The position numbers were made by a program, and so were the translations under genes. A model generated the notes under the pieces. That model ran no database searches, had not been told where the DNA came from, and was given only the letters and a program-made list of their open reading frames with translations. 63,951 nt of DNA. It comes from Bacteroidetes bacterium ADurb.Bin145. Its GTDB lineage: Bacteria > Bacteroidota > Bacteroidia > Bacteroidales > VadinHA17. The stretch spans positions 1 through 63,951 of the forward strand of contig MWDJ01000015.1 of assembly GCA_002070505.1 (NCBI GenBank), given 5' to 3'. This document shows, in pieces, positions 1 to 8,480 of this stretch. The number at the start of each line of letters is the position of its first letter. Positions within the stretch are counted from its first letter, which is position 1.

Positions 1-211
1 TGTTGTGTCATGATTCCCAAATTTAATTAGACCTAATTTGTTTTTCAAATTATGTCCAGTTATTTGGGGGGTTAAAACAAGAAAAATTTAACCTTTAACC
101 AGCTTTTTTGCTATATGAATGTAATTCCATTAACAATTTATATTTGTGCCTTGAGTGTCTGTTGTTCTCAGACCTTCGTTTAAAGTGGTCATAGAAGGAC
201 CGATTTTGAAG

Positions 212-1666
212 TTAGACAAGGTCAAAGTCCTTTTCCAGCTTCAACCTTAATTTGTTTATTATTTCAATAGCTTTGTCAATTGTTCTCAATTTGGTCCTGA
301 AAGAAAGAATCGCCATGCGTATTACGAATTTATTATTAATTACCGTTGAGCTAAAGAAGACATTTCCGTCTTTATGGATCAATTCCAATAGCTTTTTATT
401 AAACATATTCTCATCAACTATTTTAGACGGGTACCAGAAATAGCTTATCGAAAGATCTGGTGTTGGTCCGGTTTTAAAACCGATTTCCTGTAATTTTCTT
501 CTGAAATAGTCTATAAGCAATAATTTTTCATCGAGGCAGGCGATGAATGGTTCCAATCCATGGATTTGTAAAGGAAGCCATATCCGTAAGGCACGAAAAT
601 GTCTTGTTAATTCAGGAGACACATCGGCCGGATCATATATGTTTGTGATATTGCGAGCTGCATCCTGTAAATAATTTGCTGTGTATTGATGTGAATGTGT
701 AATTGCTTCCTTGTTTTTAACCAGGACGGCCCCTGACCCATAAGGAATAAACAATCCTTTATGAGGATCCGTGACTAGTGAGTCTGCCATTTCAATTCCA
801 TTGAAGATCTCTTTTTTTTGCCTGGACAGAATAAAAAAGCCTCCATAAGCTGCATCAATATGATACCATAGATTATTAACCCTGGCAATTTTGCCTATTT
901 CCATTAACGAATCGACAGCTCCTGTATCTGTTGTTCCTGCGGTAGCAATGATCAGAAAAGGATTTAATCCATTTGTTTTATCTTTATTGATTTGTAGATT
1001 TAGTTTCTTTGTATCAATTCTCGAATTCTTATCAAGATCTGAATAACGAAGAATCACATCTTCCAATCCAATTATTTTCAGTGCTTTATTAATACAATGA
1101 TGAGTCTGTGGACTTAAATAAACAACGCTTTTTGTGATCTTGTTGGATTTTATTTTATGATGATCGCGGGCCGCCGTTAATGCAATTAAATTAGCTATTG
1201 AACCTCCTGAAGTCAAGGCTCCTGCCGAGTCTTCCGGAAATCCAAAAATGGATTTCATCCAATTTAGTATTTCATTTTCCATGGTTACTGCCCCGGGTGA
1301 TGCATAAAACAAACCGGCATATTCGTTTGTGACATCAGCTAAATAATCAGCCAGAGCTGAAGTGTATATCCCACCTCCCGGAACATATCCAATGTGTCTG
1401 CCAGAAGCCGCGTTTATCCCTTTGTCGACTACTTCATCTGCATAAACCTGAAGCAACCTGCTTAAAGGTTTTTTACAACCATTTATTGACAGAACACCCT
1501 GTTTTACCTTCTTATCAGAATAAGCTTTAGTTTCTTCAATATCATTGATAAAATAATTTGTATAATCCTGAATTTGCTGAAAATATTTATTCCTTTTTGC
1601 CTCTGATGGTTCAAGTTCTTTAGATATATTCTCCAACTCCAGGATTCTTTTTATCAGTTTTTTCAT
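212..1666 (-). CDS. Group II PLP-dependent amino acid decarboxylase
   Basis: Likely cytosolic pyridoxal-phosphate decarboxylase of the aromatic-L-amino-acid/glutamate decarboxylase family (group II), releasing CO2 from an amino acid to give an amine. The 484-residue protein carries the family landmarks in order: QTHH near 187-190 (ring-stacking His), HIDAAYGG at 269-276 (Asp271 would bind the PLP ring nitrogen) and DPHKG at 300-304, where Lys303 is the expected Schiff-base lysine. Length matches the family, no signal peptide is visible, and the ATG start fits. The substrate (Tyr, Trp, DOPA, Glu or other) cannot be read from sequence. It is divergent from the carboxylesterase gene to its right and stands alone. 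Family assignment is strong; substrate is unknown. Confidence 0.9.
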   Translation of the reverse strand: MKKLIKRILELENISKELEPSEAKRNKYFQQIQDYTNYFINDIEETKAYSDKKVKQGVLSINGCKKPLSRLLQVYADEVVDKGINAASGRHIGYVPGGGIYTSALADYLADVTNEYAGLFYASPGAVTMENEILNWMKSIFGFPEDSAGALTSGGSIANLIALTAARDHHKIKSNKITKSVVYLSPQTHHCINKALKIIGLEDVILRYSDLDKNSRIDTKKLNLQINKDKTNGLNPFLIIATAGTTDTGAVDSLMEIGKIARVNNLWYHIDAAYGGFFILSRQKKEIFNGIEMADSLVTDPHKGLFIPYGSGAVLVKNKEAITHSHQYTANYLQDAARNITNIYDPADVSPELTRHFRALRIWLPLQIHGLEPFIACLDEKLLLIDYFRRKLQEIGFKTGPTPDLSISYFWYPSKIVDENMFNKKLLELIHKDGNVFFSSTVINNKFVIRMAILSFRTKLRTIDKAIEIINKLRLKLEKDFDLV

Positions 1667-1794
1667 TTATTTAAATTCAGATTGTTCCGTTCCTTAGGTA
1701 CAAAATTGTTTTAAATTTAAAAATTAATTGGTAGTATTTCCTGGAAAAGCCAGCAATCGCGAACCCGGCAGGATGATTTATATCAATAATTTAA

Positions 1795-1802
1795 TATTTT
1801 TG
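1795..1802 (+). promoter_or_regulatory. Candidate Bacteroidota -7 promoter element
   Basis: The octamer TATTTTTG matches the Bacteroidota -7 consensus TAnnTTTG about 36 bases before the carboxylesterase ATG. No clear TTTG -33 element is seen at the usual spacing. Matches to this six-base motif are expected by chance in AT-rich spacers, so it is only a candidate. It overlaps the left arm of the inverted repeat at 1798-1828. Confidence 0.35.
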
Positions 1803-1828
1803 TTGAACACTGCCATTATTCAACAAAA
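1798..1828. promoter_or_regulatory. Perfect 10-bp inverted repeat before a carboxylesterase gene
   Basis: TTTTGTTGAA (1798-1807) is matched exactly by its reverse complement TTCAACAAAA (1819-1828) across an 11-base loop. It begins inside the candidate -7 element and ends 9 bases before the ATG at 1838. It could be an operator for a dimeric repressor or a 5'-leader hairpin. It is not followed by a T-run, so a terminator is unlikely. Confidence 0.5.
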
Positions 1829-1837
1829 TTATTTACA

Positions 1838-3532
1838 ATGAAACCTAACCGACGTGTCTTTATCAAAACAATGAGTACCGGCGCTACCGGACTTGCCTTA
1901 GGGACTGTAGCATCAACAATGTCATCTTGCGTGTCCCCGGGAACTGGCAGACAGGAAGATGATGGTCAGATTCTTTTTATCGGCGACGATATTGCGGTCA
2001 CTGATACACAATATGGCAAAGTAAGAGGTTATAAGCTCAGGGACATCTTTTTTTTCCTGGGGATACCTTACGGAGCTGACACTTCAGGACCAAACAGGTT
2101 CATGCCTCCGCAGAAACCGGTACCCTGGACAGATATTTTCCCGGCAGTATGGTGGGGCAACTCTGCTCCTCAGAATATGGAAAACAGATATGCAAATGTA
2201 TATTCGGCGTTTGTAGATTCATGGAATTATGATGATGTTAGTGAAGACTGCCTAAGGTTAAATGTCTGGACTCCCGGAATTAATGACGGAAAGAAAAGGC
2301 CTGTCATAGTCTGGCTGCACGGCGGAGGTTTCACCAGCGGGAACGCGATTGAACAAGATGGTTATAAAGGGGAAAATTTTGCCCGGAAAGCTGATGCCGT
2401 ATTTGTATCAGTCAATCACAGGTTGGGTGCCTTTGGATTTACAGACCTTTCTGCAGTCGGAGGTGAAAAATTTGCAGCATCGGGCAATGTTGGAATGCTT
2501 GATCTTGTAGCTGCACTGGAATGGATTCGTGATAATATTGAAGCCTTCGGAGGCGATCCTGGTAGTGTCACTATCATTGGACAATCAGGCGGGGGTTCCA
2601 AGGTAACCACTCTTACAGCCATGCCTGCAGCCAAAGGGCTTTTCCATAAAGGTGTTGTTCTCAGTGGAGGGAGCTTAAGAGCCGGTGAAAAGGAATATTC
2701 CGAAAAACTGGGTGCTTACGTACTGAAAGAAGCCGGGTTGAAGGCGAATGAGATCGGTAGACTTCAGGAGATACCCTGGCAGGAGTATTTATTTATAGCC
2801 AACAATGCAGCCTCAAAACTTGCAAGTGAATCAATCTCTGCAGACTCAGGCGCCCGCCGGGGCGGTTTCAGCCCGGTAATGGATGGAAGAATTATTCCTC
2901 AACATCCCTTTTTCCCTGAAGCATCACCGACTGCAGCGGATGTTCCATTGATAATTTGTTCAACAATGAATGAAACAGCTCCAAGCCGTACAGACTCTGC
3001 TCTTGAGAATATCACACTCCCGGAAGTAATAGAAAGAGTAAAGACCTCCGCAAGGAACAGGGCAGGGTTCGGCGATAAAGCTGAAGAGATTGTCAATGCT
3101 TATGTAAAAGCTTTCCCTGACAAGAAACCGGTGGAGATATGGTCTATGGTCACCAGTAACCGTCAGAATGCTGTTGCTCTTGCAAATGCCAAATCAAAAC
3201 AGTCAGCTCCTGTTTATAACGCCTGGTTCTGCTGGCAGCCGCCGCTGTTCGATGGCAGATTACGCGCATTCCATTGTTCAGATATCTGTCACTGGTTCTA
3301 TAACACCGACCTTATGCTTACACATACCGGAGGAGGTGCAAGACCAAGAAAACTATCAGAGAAAATGTCAGGAGCTCTCCTTCAATTCATGAAAACAGGA
3401 AATCCTGATAATGGAGGATTGCCTGCCTGGCCAAGATATACAAGTGAGAACGGAGAGGTTATGATATTAAATGATGTCCCGGAAGTTAAAAATGATCCCG
3501 ACAGGGAAGCACGCAAAGCTATTCCTGTATAA
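1838..3532 (+). CDS. Type-B carboxylesterase, TAT-type lipoprotein
   Basis: Carboxylesterase of the COesterase (type-B) family, an alpha/beta hydrolase cleaving carboxylic esters, probably outside the cytoplasm. The N-terminus has a twin-arginine motif (RRVFIK, residues 5-10), a hydrophobic stretch and a lipobox ending SSC, so Cys31 is probably lipidated. Visible motifs are HGGGF at 161-165 (oxyanion hole), SEDCLRLNVW at 135-144 (family signature), GQSGGG with nucleophile Ser250, a probable acid Glu379, and His479 in the FHCSD segment. At 564 residues it is a full-length member. The gene is followed in the same direction by a second type-B carboxylesterase at 3672, and a third lies beyond in opposite orientation. 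Physiological substrate is unknown. Confidence 0.9.
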   Translation: MKPNRRVFIKTMSTGATGLALGTVASTMSSCVSPGTGRQEDDGQILFIGDDIAVTDTQYGKVRGYKLRDIFFFLGIPYGADTSGPNRFMPPQKPVPWTDIFPAVWWGNSAPQNMENRYANVYSAFVDSWNYDDVSEDCLRLNVWTPGINDGKKRPVIVWLHGGGFTSGNAIEQDGYKGENFARKADAVFVSVNHRLGAFGFTDLSAVGGEKFAASGNVGMLDLVAALEWIRDNIEAFGGDPGSVTIIGQSGGGSKVTTLTAMPAAKGLFHKGVVLSGGSLRAGEKEYSEKLGAYVLKEAGLKANEIGRLQEIPWQEYLFIANNAASKLASESISADSGARRGGFSPVMDGRIIPQHPFFPEASPTAADVPLIICSTMNETAPSRTDSALENITLPEVIERVKTSARNRAGFGDKAEEIVNAYVKAFPDKKPVEIWSMVTSNRQNAVALANAKSKQSAPVYNAWFCWQPPLFDGRLRAFHCSDICHWFYNTDLMLTHTGGGARPRKLSEKMSGALLQFMKTGNPDNGGLPAWPRYTSENGEVMILNDVPEVKNDPDREARKAIPV

Positions 3533-3671
3533 AGTTAAATAGCAATGGGGCGTCTAAAACATTGGTTATGATCCGGAAATGCAAGATCCAAATAAATTGT
3601 TATAAATGCTGATTTTCTAAGGATCGACTAATTAAAACAATTTAAAAACAATCAAAAAACCTGATGCTTTT

Positions 3672-5090
3672 ATGAAAAATTTATCAATAATTACTTTGAT
3701 GTTTGTGGCACTGGCAATGGCCTCATGCAGTGATTCGAATCCCGTATTGAAAATTGAAGGTGGCGAAGTAATCGGCGTACAGACTCCGACGAAGGGTATT
3801 ATTGCATATAAGGGTATTCCTTTTGCAGCCCCTCCTGTTGGCAACCTGCGCTGGAAAGAGCCGCAACCTGTAATACCCTGGGAAGGCGTAAAGGTAGCAG
3901 ACACATACGGTGATGCTGCCCCTCAAACAACGTGGGACCCCGAGAGTTTTTACGGCAGGGAATGGCGCGCCAGCGGCTCTGTTCCGTTTACCGAGGACTG
4001 CCTTTACCTGAATATCTGGACACCTGCAGCAGGCAAAACAGGTAAGAAACTCCCTGTTGCCATGTGGATACATGGCGGAGGCTTACGTGAAGGCTTTGCC
4101 TATGAACCGGAAATGGATGGCGGTGAGGATTGGGCTTCACGTGGTGTAATTTTGGTACAAATAACTTATCGTCTCGGTTCAATAGGATTCTTTTCACATC
4201 CTCTTTTGTCGGCTGAAAGCCCCCATGGTGTGTCGGGCAATTATGGCTTATTAGACCAGGTTGCAGCACTTAAATGGATCCATAATAATATTGAGCAGTT
4301 TGGCGGCGATCCTGACAATATAACCATCTTCGGCCAGAGTGCTGGCGCCGGCAGCGTTCAGTCATTATGCGCTTCTCCTCTGTCAAAGAACCTTATCAGC
4401 CATGCTATAAGCATGAGTGGCGGTGGTCTAAGCTCTGCAAGCCCGGGGGTCCCGCTCGATAGCGCCCAGCTTGCCAACAAGAATATGATGGACTATTTTA
4501 AGAAGACTACACTTGAGGAAATGCGTGCTCTGTCGTTCGAGGATCTTCGCCAAATGTCGGCTGATTACACTGCAGCCACCAAAAAAAGCGTTATGTGGAG
4601 CCGTATTGTCGACAATTATTTCTTAACAGGCACTTTCTATGATGTGGCACTCGCTAACGAGATTGCAGACATACCATATATGTTTGGAATGACTGCCAAT
4701 GATAGCAGAGATGCAACAGAAGCTATTGGAGATTTCTGTGCACTGCGTGCAGAAAAAAGCAGCAAGCCTGCATATGCCTATTTATTCAGACGCCAGCTGC
4801 CGGGTGATGAGAATGGGGCTTTCCACTCCTCTGATTTGTGGTATGTTTTCCATTCGTTCAGGCACAGCTGGAGGCCTTTCACAGCAGGAGACGAGGAACT
4901 GAGCCTTAAGATTGTCGATTTCTGGACCAATTTCGCCAAGTATGGAGATCCGAACGGGAAAGGTGGTGGTGTCTGGACTCCTTATACTCCTGAGGTTCCT
5001 GAATTTATGGTTTTCGACGCAGATGAGGAAAAAGCAATCTGCACCATGACTGACACTCCAAAATACGAGGGCGCCTCTCCCAGGAAGTAA
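3672..5090 (+). CDS. Type-B carboxylesterase, lipoprotein
   Basis: Exported carboxylesterase of the COesterase family. A signal peptide ends in the lipobox MASC (Cys19), predicting a membrane-anchored lipoprotein. Landmarks are the N-terminal strand region with GIPFAAPPVG, TEDCLYLNIW near 107-116, HGGG at 134-137 (oxyanion hole), GQSAG with nucleophile Ser223 and GAFHSSDL with His385. The acidic residue is probably Asp344 or Asp347, where other members have Glu in a DEG motif. It has 472 residues against about 500-560 in many members, with a shortened middle region. It closely resembles the minus-strand paralogue at 5344-6762, suggesting local duplication and inversion. A strong terminator follows. 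Confidence 0.9.
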   Translation: MKNLSIITLMFVALAMASCSDSNPVLKIEGGEVIGVQTPTKGIIAYKGIPFAAPPVGNLRWKEPQPVIPWEGVKVADTYGDAAPQTTWDPESFYGREWRASGSVPFTEDCLYLNIWTPAAGKTGKKLPVAMWIHGGGLREGFAYEPEMDGGEDWASRGVILVQITYRLGSIGFFSHPLLSAESPHGVSGNYGLLDQVAALKWIHNNIEQFGGDPDNITIFGQSAGAGSVQSLCASPLSKNLISHAISMSGGGLSSASPGVPLDSAQLANKNMMDYFKKTTLEEMRALSFEDLRQMSADYTAATKKSVMWSRIVDNYFLTGTFYDVALANEIADIPYMFGMTANDSRDATEAIGDFCALRAEKSSKPAYAYLFRRQLPGDENGAFHSSDLWYVFHSFRHSWRPFTAGDEELSLKIVDFWTNFAKYGDPNGKGGGVWTPYTPEVPEFMVFDADEEKAICTMTDTPKYEGASPRK

Positions 5091-5107
5091 AGAGATATTT
5101 TTCAAAG

Positions 5108-5148
5108 AAAAGCCCGATAACCTGACACAGAGGACGGGCTTTTTCTTT
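5108..5148 (+). terminator. Rho-independent terminator after the carboxylesterase
   Basis: AAAAGCCCG (5108-5116) pairs with CGGGCTTTT (5135-5143) across an 18-base loop, and the right arm runs into TTTTTCTTTT. It lies 18 bases after the stop at 5090 and would end the 3672 transcript. Confidence 0.85.
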
Positions 5149-5315
5149 TATTAAAAATGTAAACTTTGGACAAACTAGTTTCAGGAATATCATCCCGGGC
5201 AAAAATGGCTTGTCCTGCTCGCGCAACTGTTGCAATTGCCCAATCAACTTTCAGTAACAAACCCCATTTTACAACTGCAGGTTCGTAGCCGGTAACATTT
5301 ATATTTATTTGTTCC

Positions 5316-5345
5316 AGCAGGGGCGTTGCATACAACGTCCCTGCT
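5316..5345. repeat. REP-like palindrome, left copy
   Basis: AGCAGGGGCGTTG (5316-5328) and CAACGTCCCTGCT (5333-5345) form an imperfect 13-bp palindrome with a 4-base loop and one mismatch. A related palindrome with the same GGCGTTGCAT core lies at 6860-6885, so two copies bracket the carboxylesterase at 5344-6762. This copy overlaps the end of that gene by two bases. Confidence 0.6.
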
Positions 5346-6762
5346 ATTCGATATTGAACAGGTGAAAATAATTATTGTTTTTTGAACATCTTTCCCATAA
5401 TGATAACCCTTTTCCGTTCGGATCACCTGTTTTAGCGAAATTGGTCCAGTAATTCATCATCTTTTCGCTCAGGAGATAGTCGGCAGGAGTTAATGGTCTC
5501 CAGCATCTGTCTAAAGTACCGAAAACATACCACAATTCTGAAGAGTGAAAAGCCCCCGCATCATCACCGGGCATTTTACGATCAAAGAGATAGCAGAACG
5601 CAGGTTGATGACCATGTTGTTCAATAGCAAGACTAAAAGCCTTAATGGTACTTTCCATAGTGCCGGTACCATCCGCTATTTTGATATCATCGCCACAATA
5701 ACCGATCATGTAAGGAATATTCAGTATTTTGCCAGCTGCGGCCAGATCGGGGAAGTTGCCGATTGTCAGGTAATTGTCTATATTAAAAATAAAACTCACA
5801 CTTTTATTTTTCTCTTTTGAATATCTTGTTATAAGATCTTGCAGCTCGTCCAGGGACATCGCCCGCATTTCTTCAAGAGTTTTTATATTACCGTAATCCA
5901 GAACATCTTTACCAAGTTTCTCCAGGTCTGCCAGAAGAGGTTGCTGGTTACCTCCCGATGTCCCGCTTCCTACTCCCGGGAATGAATAAAGGCTGCTGTG
6001 AATAACCGCCTTATGCACCAGATCCTTTGTAAGGGGAGAAGCAACTAGTGTTTGAACGCTCCGGCCACCGCCGCTCTGTCCGAATATCATGACATTGTTG
6101 GGATCGCCTCCAAATTGCCGGATGTTTTTGTTAATCCATTTTAGTGCTGCCAGTTGATCCAGAATTCCATAATTTCCTGAACTGTGATTTTTGCTTTCCT
6201 TAGTAAGGAGGGGATGAACAAAAAAACCACTAAGTCCCAAACGATAATTGATTGTTACAAGTATTACACCGCGTTTTGCCAGCGCTTCTCCATCGAACTC
6301 CATTTCGTGTCCAAAACCCTGCATCATACCACCACCGTGGATCCACATGGCAACCGGAAGTTTAGTATCAGTTTTTCCCGCTGCTGATGTCCATACATTA
6401 AGATACAGACAATCTTCACTGCGAACGGGATCACCATCCGGGAAAAATTCGATTTGATAAAATTCACCTGGTGTCCGGTCAACCTGCATCGCAGCTGCAC
6501 CAAATTCATCAGCACATTTAATCCCTACCCAGGGTATAACCGGTTGTGCTTCTTTCCAGCGCAAGTCACCCACCGGAGGCGCTGCATACGGGATCCCTCG
6601 GTAAACATTGACACCTGGGGTGCATGTTTCAACACCAATGATCTTACCGCCCTCAATTGTCAGTACCGGATTTGTATCAGTCCCTTTGTACGGCTTATAT
6701 TGAGCTTTTACTACAAAAAGTCCTGAAAACACACAAATTAATAATACAACAATTTTTCTCAT
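5344..6762 (-). CDS. Type-B carboxylesterase, exported
   Basis: COesterase-family carboxylesterase, predicted periplasmic or secreted. I chose the ATG at 6762 because it gives a clean Sec signal peptide (MRKIVVLLICVFSGLFVVKA, then QYKP). The longer frame needs a TTG start at 6786 and adds eight residues that do not look like part of a signal peptide. With this start the protein has 472 residues: SEDCLYLNVW at 115-124, HGGG at 142-145, GQSGGG with nucleophile Ser230, and GAFHSSELWYVF carrying the catalytic His. It is most similar by eye to the 3672-5090 protein, sharing its spacing and C-terminal region. Unlike that protein it has no lipobox. It is flanked by two related palindromes (5316-5345 and 6860-6885). 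Confidence 0.88.
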   Translation of the reverse strand: MRKIVVLLICVFSGLFVVKAQYKPYKGTDTNPVLTIEGGKIIGVETCTPGVNVYRGIPYAAPPVGDLRWKEAQPVIPWVGIKCADEFGAAAMQVDRTPGEFYQIEFFPDGDPVRSEDCLYLNVWTSAAGKTDTKLPVAMWIHGGGMMQGFGHEMEFDGEALAKRGVILVTINYRLGLSGFFVHPLLTKESKNHSSGNYGILDQLAALKWINKNIRQFGGDPNNVMIFGQSGGGRSVQTLVASPLTKDLVHKAVIHSSLYSFPGVGSGTSGGNQQPLLADLEKLGKDVLDYGNIKTLEEMRAMSLDELQDLITRYSKEKNKSVSFIFNIDNYLTIGNFPDLAAAGKILNIPYMIGYCGDDIKIADGTGTMESTIKAFSLAIEQHGHQPAFCYLFDRKMPGDDAGAFHSSELWYVFGTLDRCWRPLTPADYLLSEKMMNYWTNFAKTGDPNGKGLSLWERCSKNNNYFHLFNIE

Positions 6763-6859
6763 GGAATGAATTAATTTGATAAACAAAATCCTAAAATTTT
6801 TTTGATGATAATTTAAATAAAAAAATCCAAAAAACAGGATTAATTGTTAATGAATATCG

Positions 6860-6885
6860 CAGAGGCGTTGCATGCAACGCCCCTG
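6860..6885. repeat. REP-like palindrome, right copy
   Basis: CAGAGGCGTTG (6860-6870) and CAACGCCCCTG (6875-6885) form an 11-bp palindrome with one mismatch around CATG. It has the same core as the palindrome at 5316-5345 on the other side of the carboxylesterase gene. No coding content. Confidence 0.6.
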
Positions 6886-6924
6886 AATTTCGTAAACGTT
6901 TATATCAAATTCCTGTCAATTTAT

Positions 6925-6932
6925 TATGTTTG
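6925..6932 (+). promoter_or_regulatory. Candidate -7 element upstream of the methyltransferase
   Basis: TATGTTTG matches TAnnTTTG about 118 bases before the GTG start at 7050. No convincing -33 TTTG is present. The match could be chance. Confidence 0.25.
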
Positions 6933-7049
6933 ATAAGGTAATGCATACGATACCCGTATATCGTGGTCAAAGAAGAACGGATTCTGCTGCCGATGAATTT
7001 CCCACCAAACCAAAAAGCTATATTTGAATAAAATTAACCTGAAGCATCT

Positions 7050-7616
7050 GTGAGAAAAGAAAAGCGACCATATGTTTGCCCGACGGAATTAGCCGGCAGC
7101 CTTGATAACATACTCAGAAAGGCTGTCCACAATCCCCGGAAGATACTGGAGCCGTATATCAGAAAAAATATGACTGTGCTTGATTTAGGTTGCGGACCCG
7201 GTTATTTTACAACAGAGCTTGCGAGGCTTGTTGGCGCAGAAGGCAGGATTATTGGAGTTGATCTTCAGCAGGGCATGCTGGAAAAAACGATCAGGAAGAT
7301 AAGAGGAACATATCTGGAACAAAGAGTTAAAATACACAAATGTCAGGAAGATAAAATCGGTGTGCCGGAGAAGGTGGATTTTGTCCTGTTATTCTGGATG
7401 ATCCATGAAGTGCCTGATCAGCAGAGGTTGTTCAGGGAACTTAAGTCAATCCTGAATCCAGATGGCAGAATCTGGATCATCGAACCGAAGATCCATGTCA
7501 GGAAAAGATCGTTCAATAATATGATCACCCTTTGTGAATTGTCAGGCTTTGAAATTATTGACAGACCAAAGGTATGCTTAAGCAGAACTGTCTTATTATC
7601 AATAAGAAATAAATAA
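7050..7616 (+). CDS. Class I SAM-dependent methyltransferase
   Basis: Small (188-residue) class I methyltransferase of the Methyltransf_11/UbiE-like type. The SAM-binding motif I is clear at VLDLGCGPGYFT (about residues 43-54), followed by the acidic strand end VIGVDLQ-like segment IIGVDLQ near 70-76 and the post-II strand VDFVLLFWMIHEV. The acceptor substrate is unknown. The gene opens with GTG; no in-frame ATG occurs before the SAM motif, so GTG is the best start. It is monocistronic, with a pyrimidine-rich spacer and a convergent gene following. Confidence 0.82.
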   Translation: MRKEKRPYVCPTELAGSLDNILRKAVHNPRKILEPYIRKNMTVLDLGCGPGYFTTELARLVGAEGRIIGVDLQQGMLEKTIRKIRGTYLEQRVKIHKCQEDKIGVPEKVDFVLLFWMIHEVPDQQRLFRELKSILNPDGRIWIIEPKIHVRKRSFNNMITLCELSGFEIIDRPKVCLSRTVLLSIRNK

Positions 7617-7619
7617 AAC

Positions 7620-7705
7620 TCATAACTCATCGCTCATAACCCCTCACCACATCACCCCCTCACCTCATCTCCCTCTCTCCCCTTCTCACTCTCCCCCCTT
7701 CTTCT
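7620..7705. other. Pyrimidine-rich low-complexity spacer
   Basis: The plus strand is almost entirely C and T with short CTC/CCC runs between the convergent genes at 7616 and 7758. No hairpin with a T-run, no promoter and no open frame of note. A shorter stretch of similar composition occurs near 12025-12055. Confidence 0.5.
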
Positions 7706-7757
7706 AAGGCGGGCAGAAAGTCCGGACTTTGAAGATGTGTCTGACAGCAAAATTCAA

Positions 7758-8480
7758 TTAAGCCAACGCATCAGGTCCCTCGGGATCGGCCGGAAAAACT
7801 GTTGTAAAAGGTGGTACCGGAACAGATCCTGATTCTGTTCGATATTCAAGCCTTTTTATCATCCATGCATCCTCTTTGCTTTTCCTTGTCAGGTATAATT
7901 TACATACGCCATTTTCACACCATTTATTTATACCCCCGCCATGCATACGTGCCATTTTTACAAGCACACTGTCAGAAATAACCGGGGTTCCTGCCTGCAT
8001 TGAATATGGGAAACAGGCTTCCGCAGATAAATGATCCTTTGATATATCAATCGAGTATCCGTTTTTGCTACCAGGAGTTACATCAATCTTCTTTCCTGTT
8101 AGACCATTCCTGAACAGGATATTATACATACGCTTTATGCCCGTATCCTTTCCCCTGAACACCCCGCCATTATATACAGATTCACCATCAGCTGCAAATA
8201 GTTCCGGTATCTTATCATAAATACCATCATTAAGCATTGATTCATAAGTATGATAAAGATTATCTATGCTTTTTTCTGCCTCAAGGACTGCAATTCTTTC
8301 GGATAATTTCTCTACTCTTCTTCCCAGGCCATCATCATTTCGCTCATCAGACTTTGCAGCTGCCGGCACTGTAGATGCAACAACTCCTGTTGCCACCACC
8401 GTTCCCATTTTCCGGATAAAGGAACGCCGTCCGGTGTATTTTTCACTTTTAGAACCTGAATGATTCACAGATGTGTTCAT
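7758..8480 (-). CDS. TAT-exported SnoaL-like (NTF2-fold) protein
   Basis: A 240-residue protein with a twin-arginine signal (GRRSFIRKMG near residues 18-27, then an Ala/Val-rich segment ending near AAAK), followed by a short helical linker and a SnoaL-like/NTF2-like domain beginning around LEAEKSIDNLYHTYESMLNDG. This fold includes polyketide cyclases, dehydratases and isomerases, as well as pure binding proteins, so activity cannot be stated. Its ATG overlaps the stop of the upstream MoaF-like gene (ATGA), with an AGGAGG ribosome site inside that gene's end. The two are therefore almost certainly one translationally coupled operon. Confidence 0.75.
   Translation of the reverse strand: MNTSVNHSGSKSEKYTGRRSFIRKMGTVVATGVVASTVPAAAKSDERNDDGLGRRVEKLSERIAVLEAEKSIDNLYHTYESMLNDGIYDKIPELFAADGESVYNGGVFRGKDTGIKRMYNILFRNGLTGKKIDVTPGSKNGYSIDISKDHLSAEACFPYSMQAGTPVISDSVLVKMARMHGGGINKWCENGVCKLYLTRKSKEDAWMIKRLEYRTESGSVPVPPFTTVFPADPEGPDALA

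Noticed and set aside
1-211. Left edge of the window examined for a partial gene
   Set aside because: No long open frame, promoter or hairpin with support was found on either strand.
5102-5335. Minus-strand frame of 77 codons between two carboxylesterase genes
   Set aside because: It overlaps the terminator and a palindrome, has no recognisable domain, and cannot be told from chance.
7620-7705. Pyrimidine-rich stretch considered as a regulatory or terminator element
   Set aside because: No stem-loop with T-run, no repeat period, and no promoter motif; left as low-complexity sequence.
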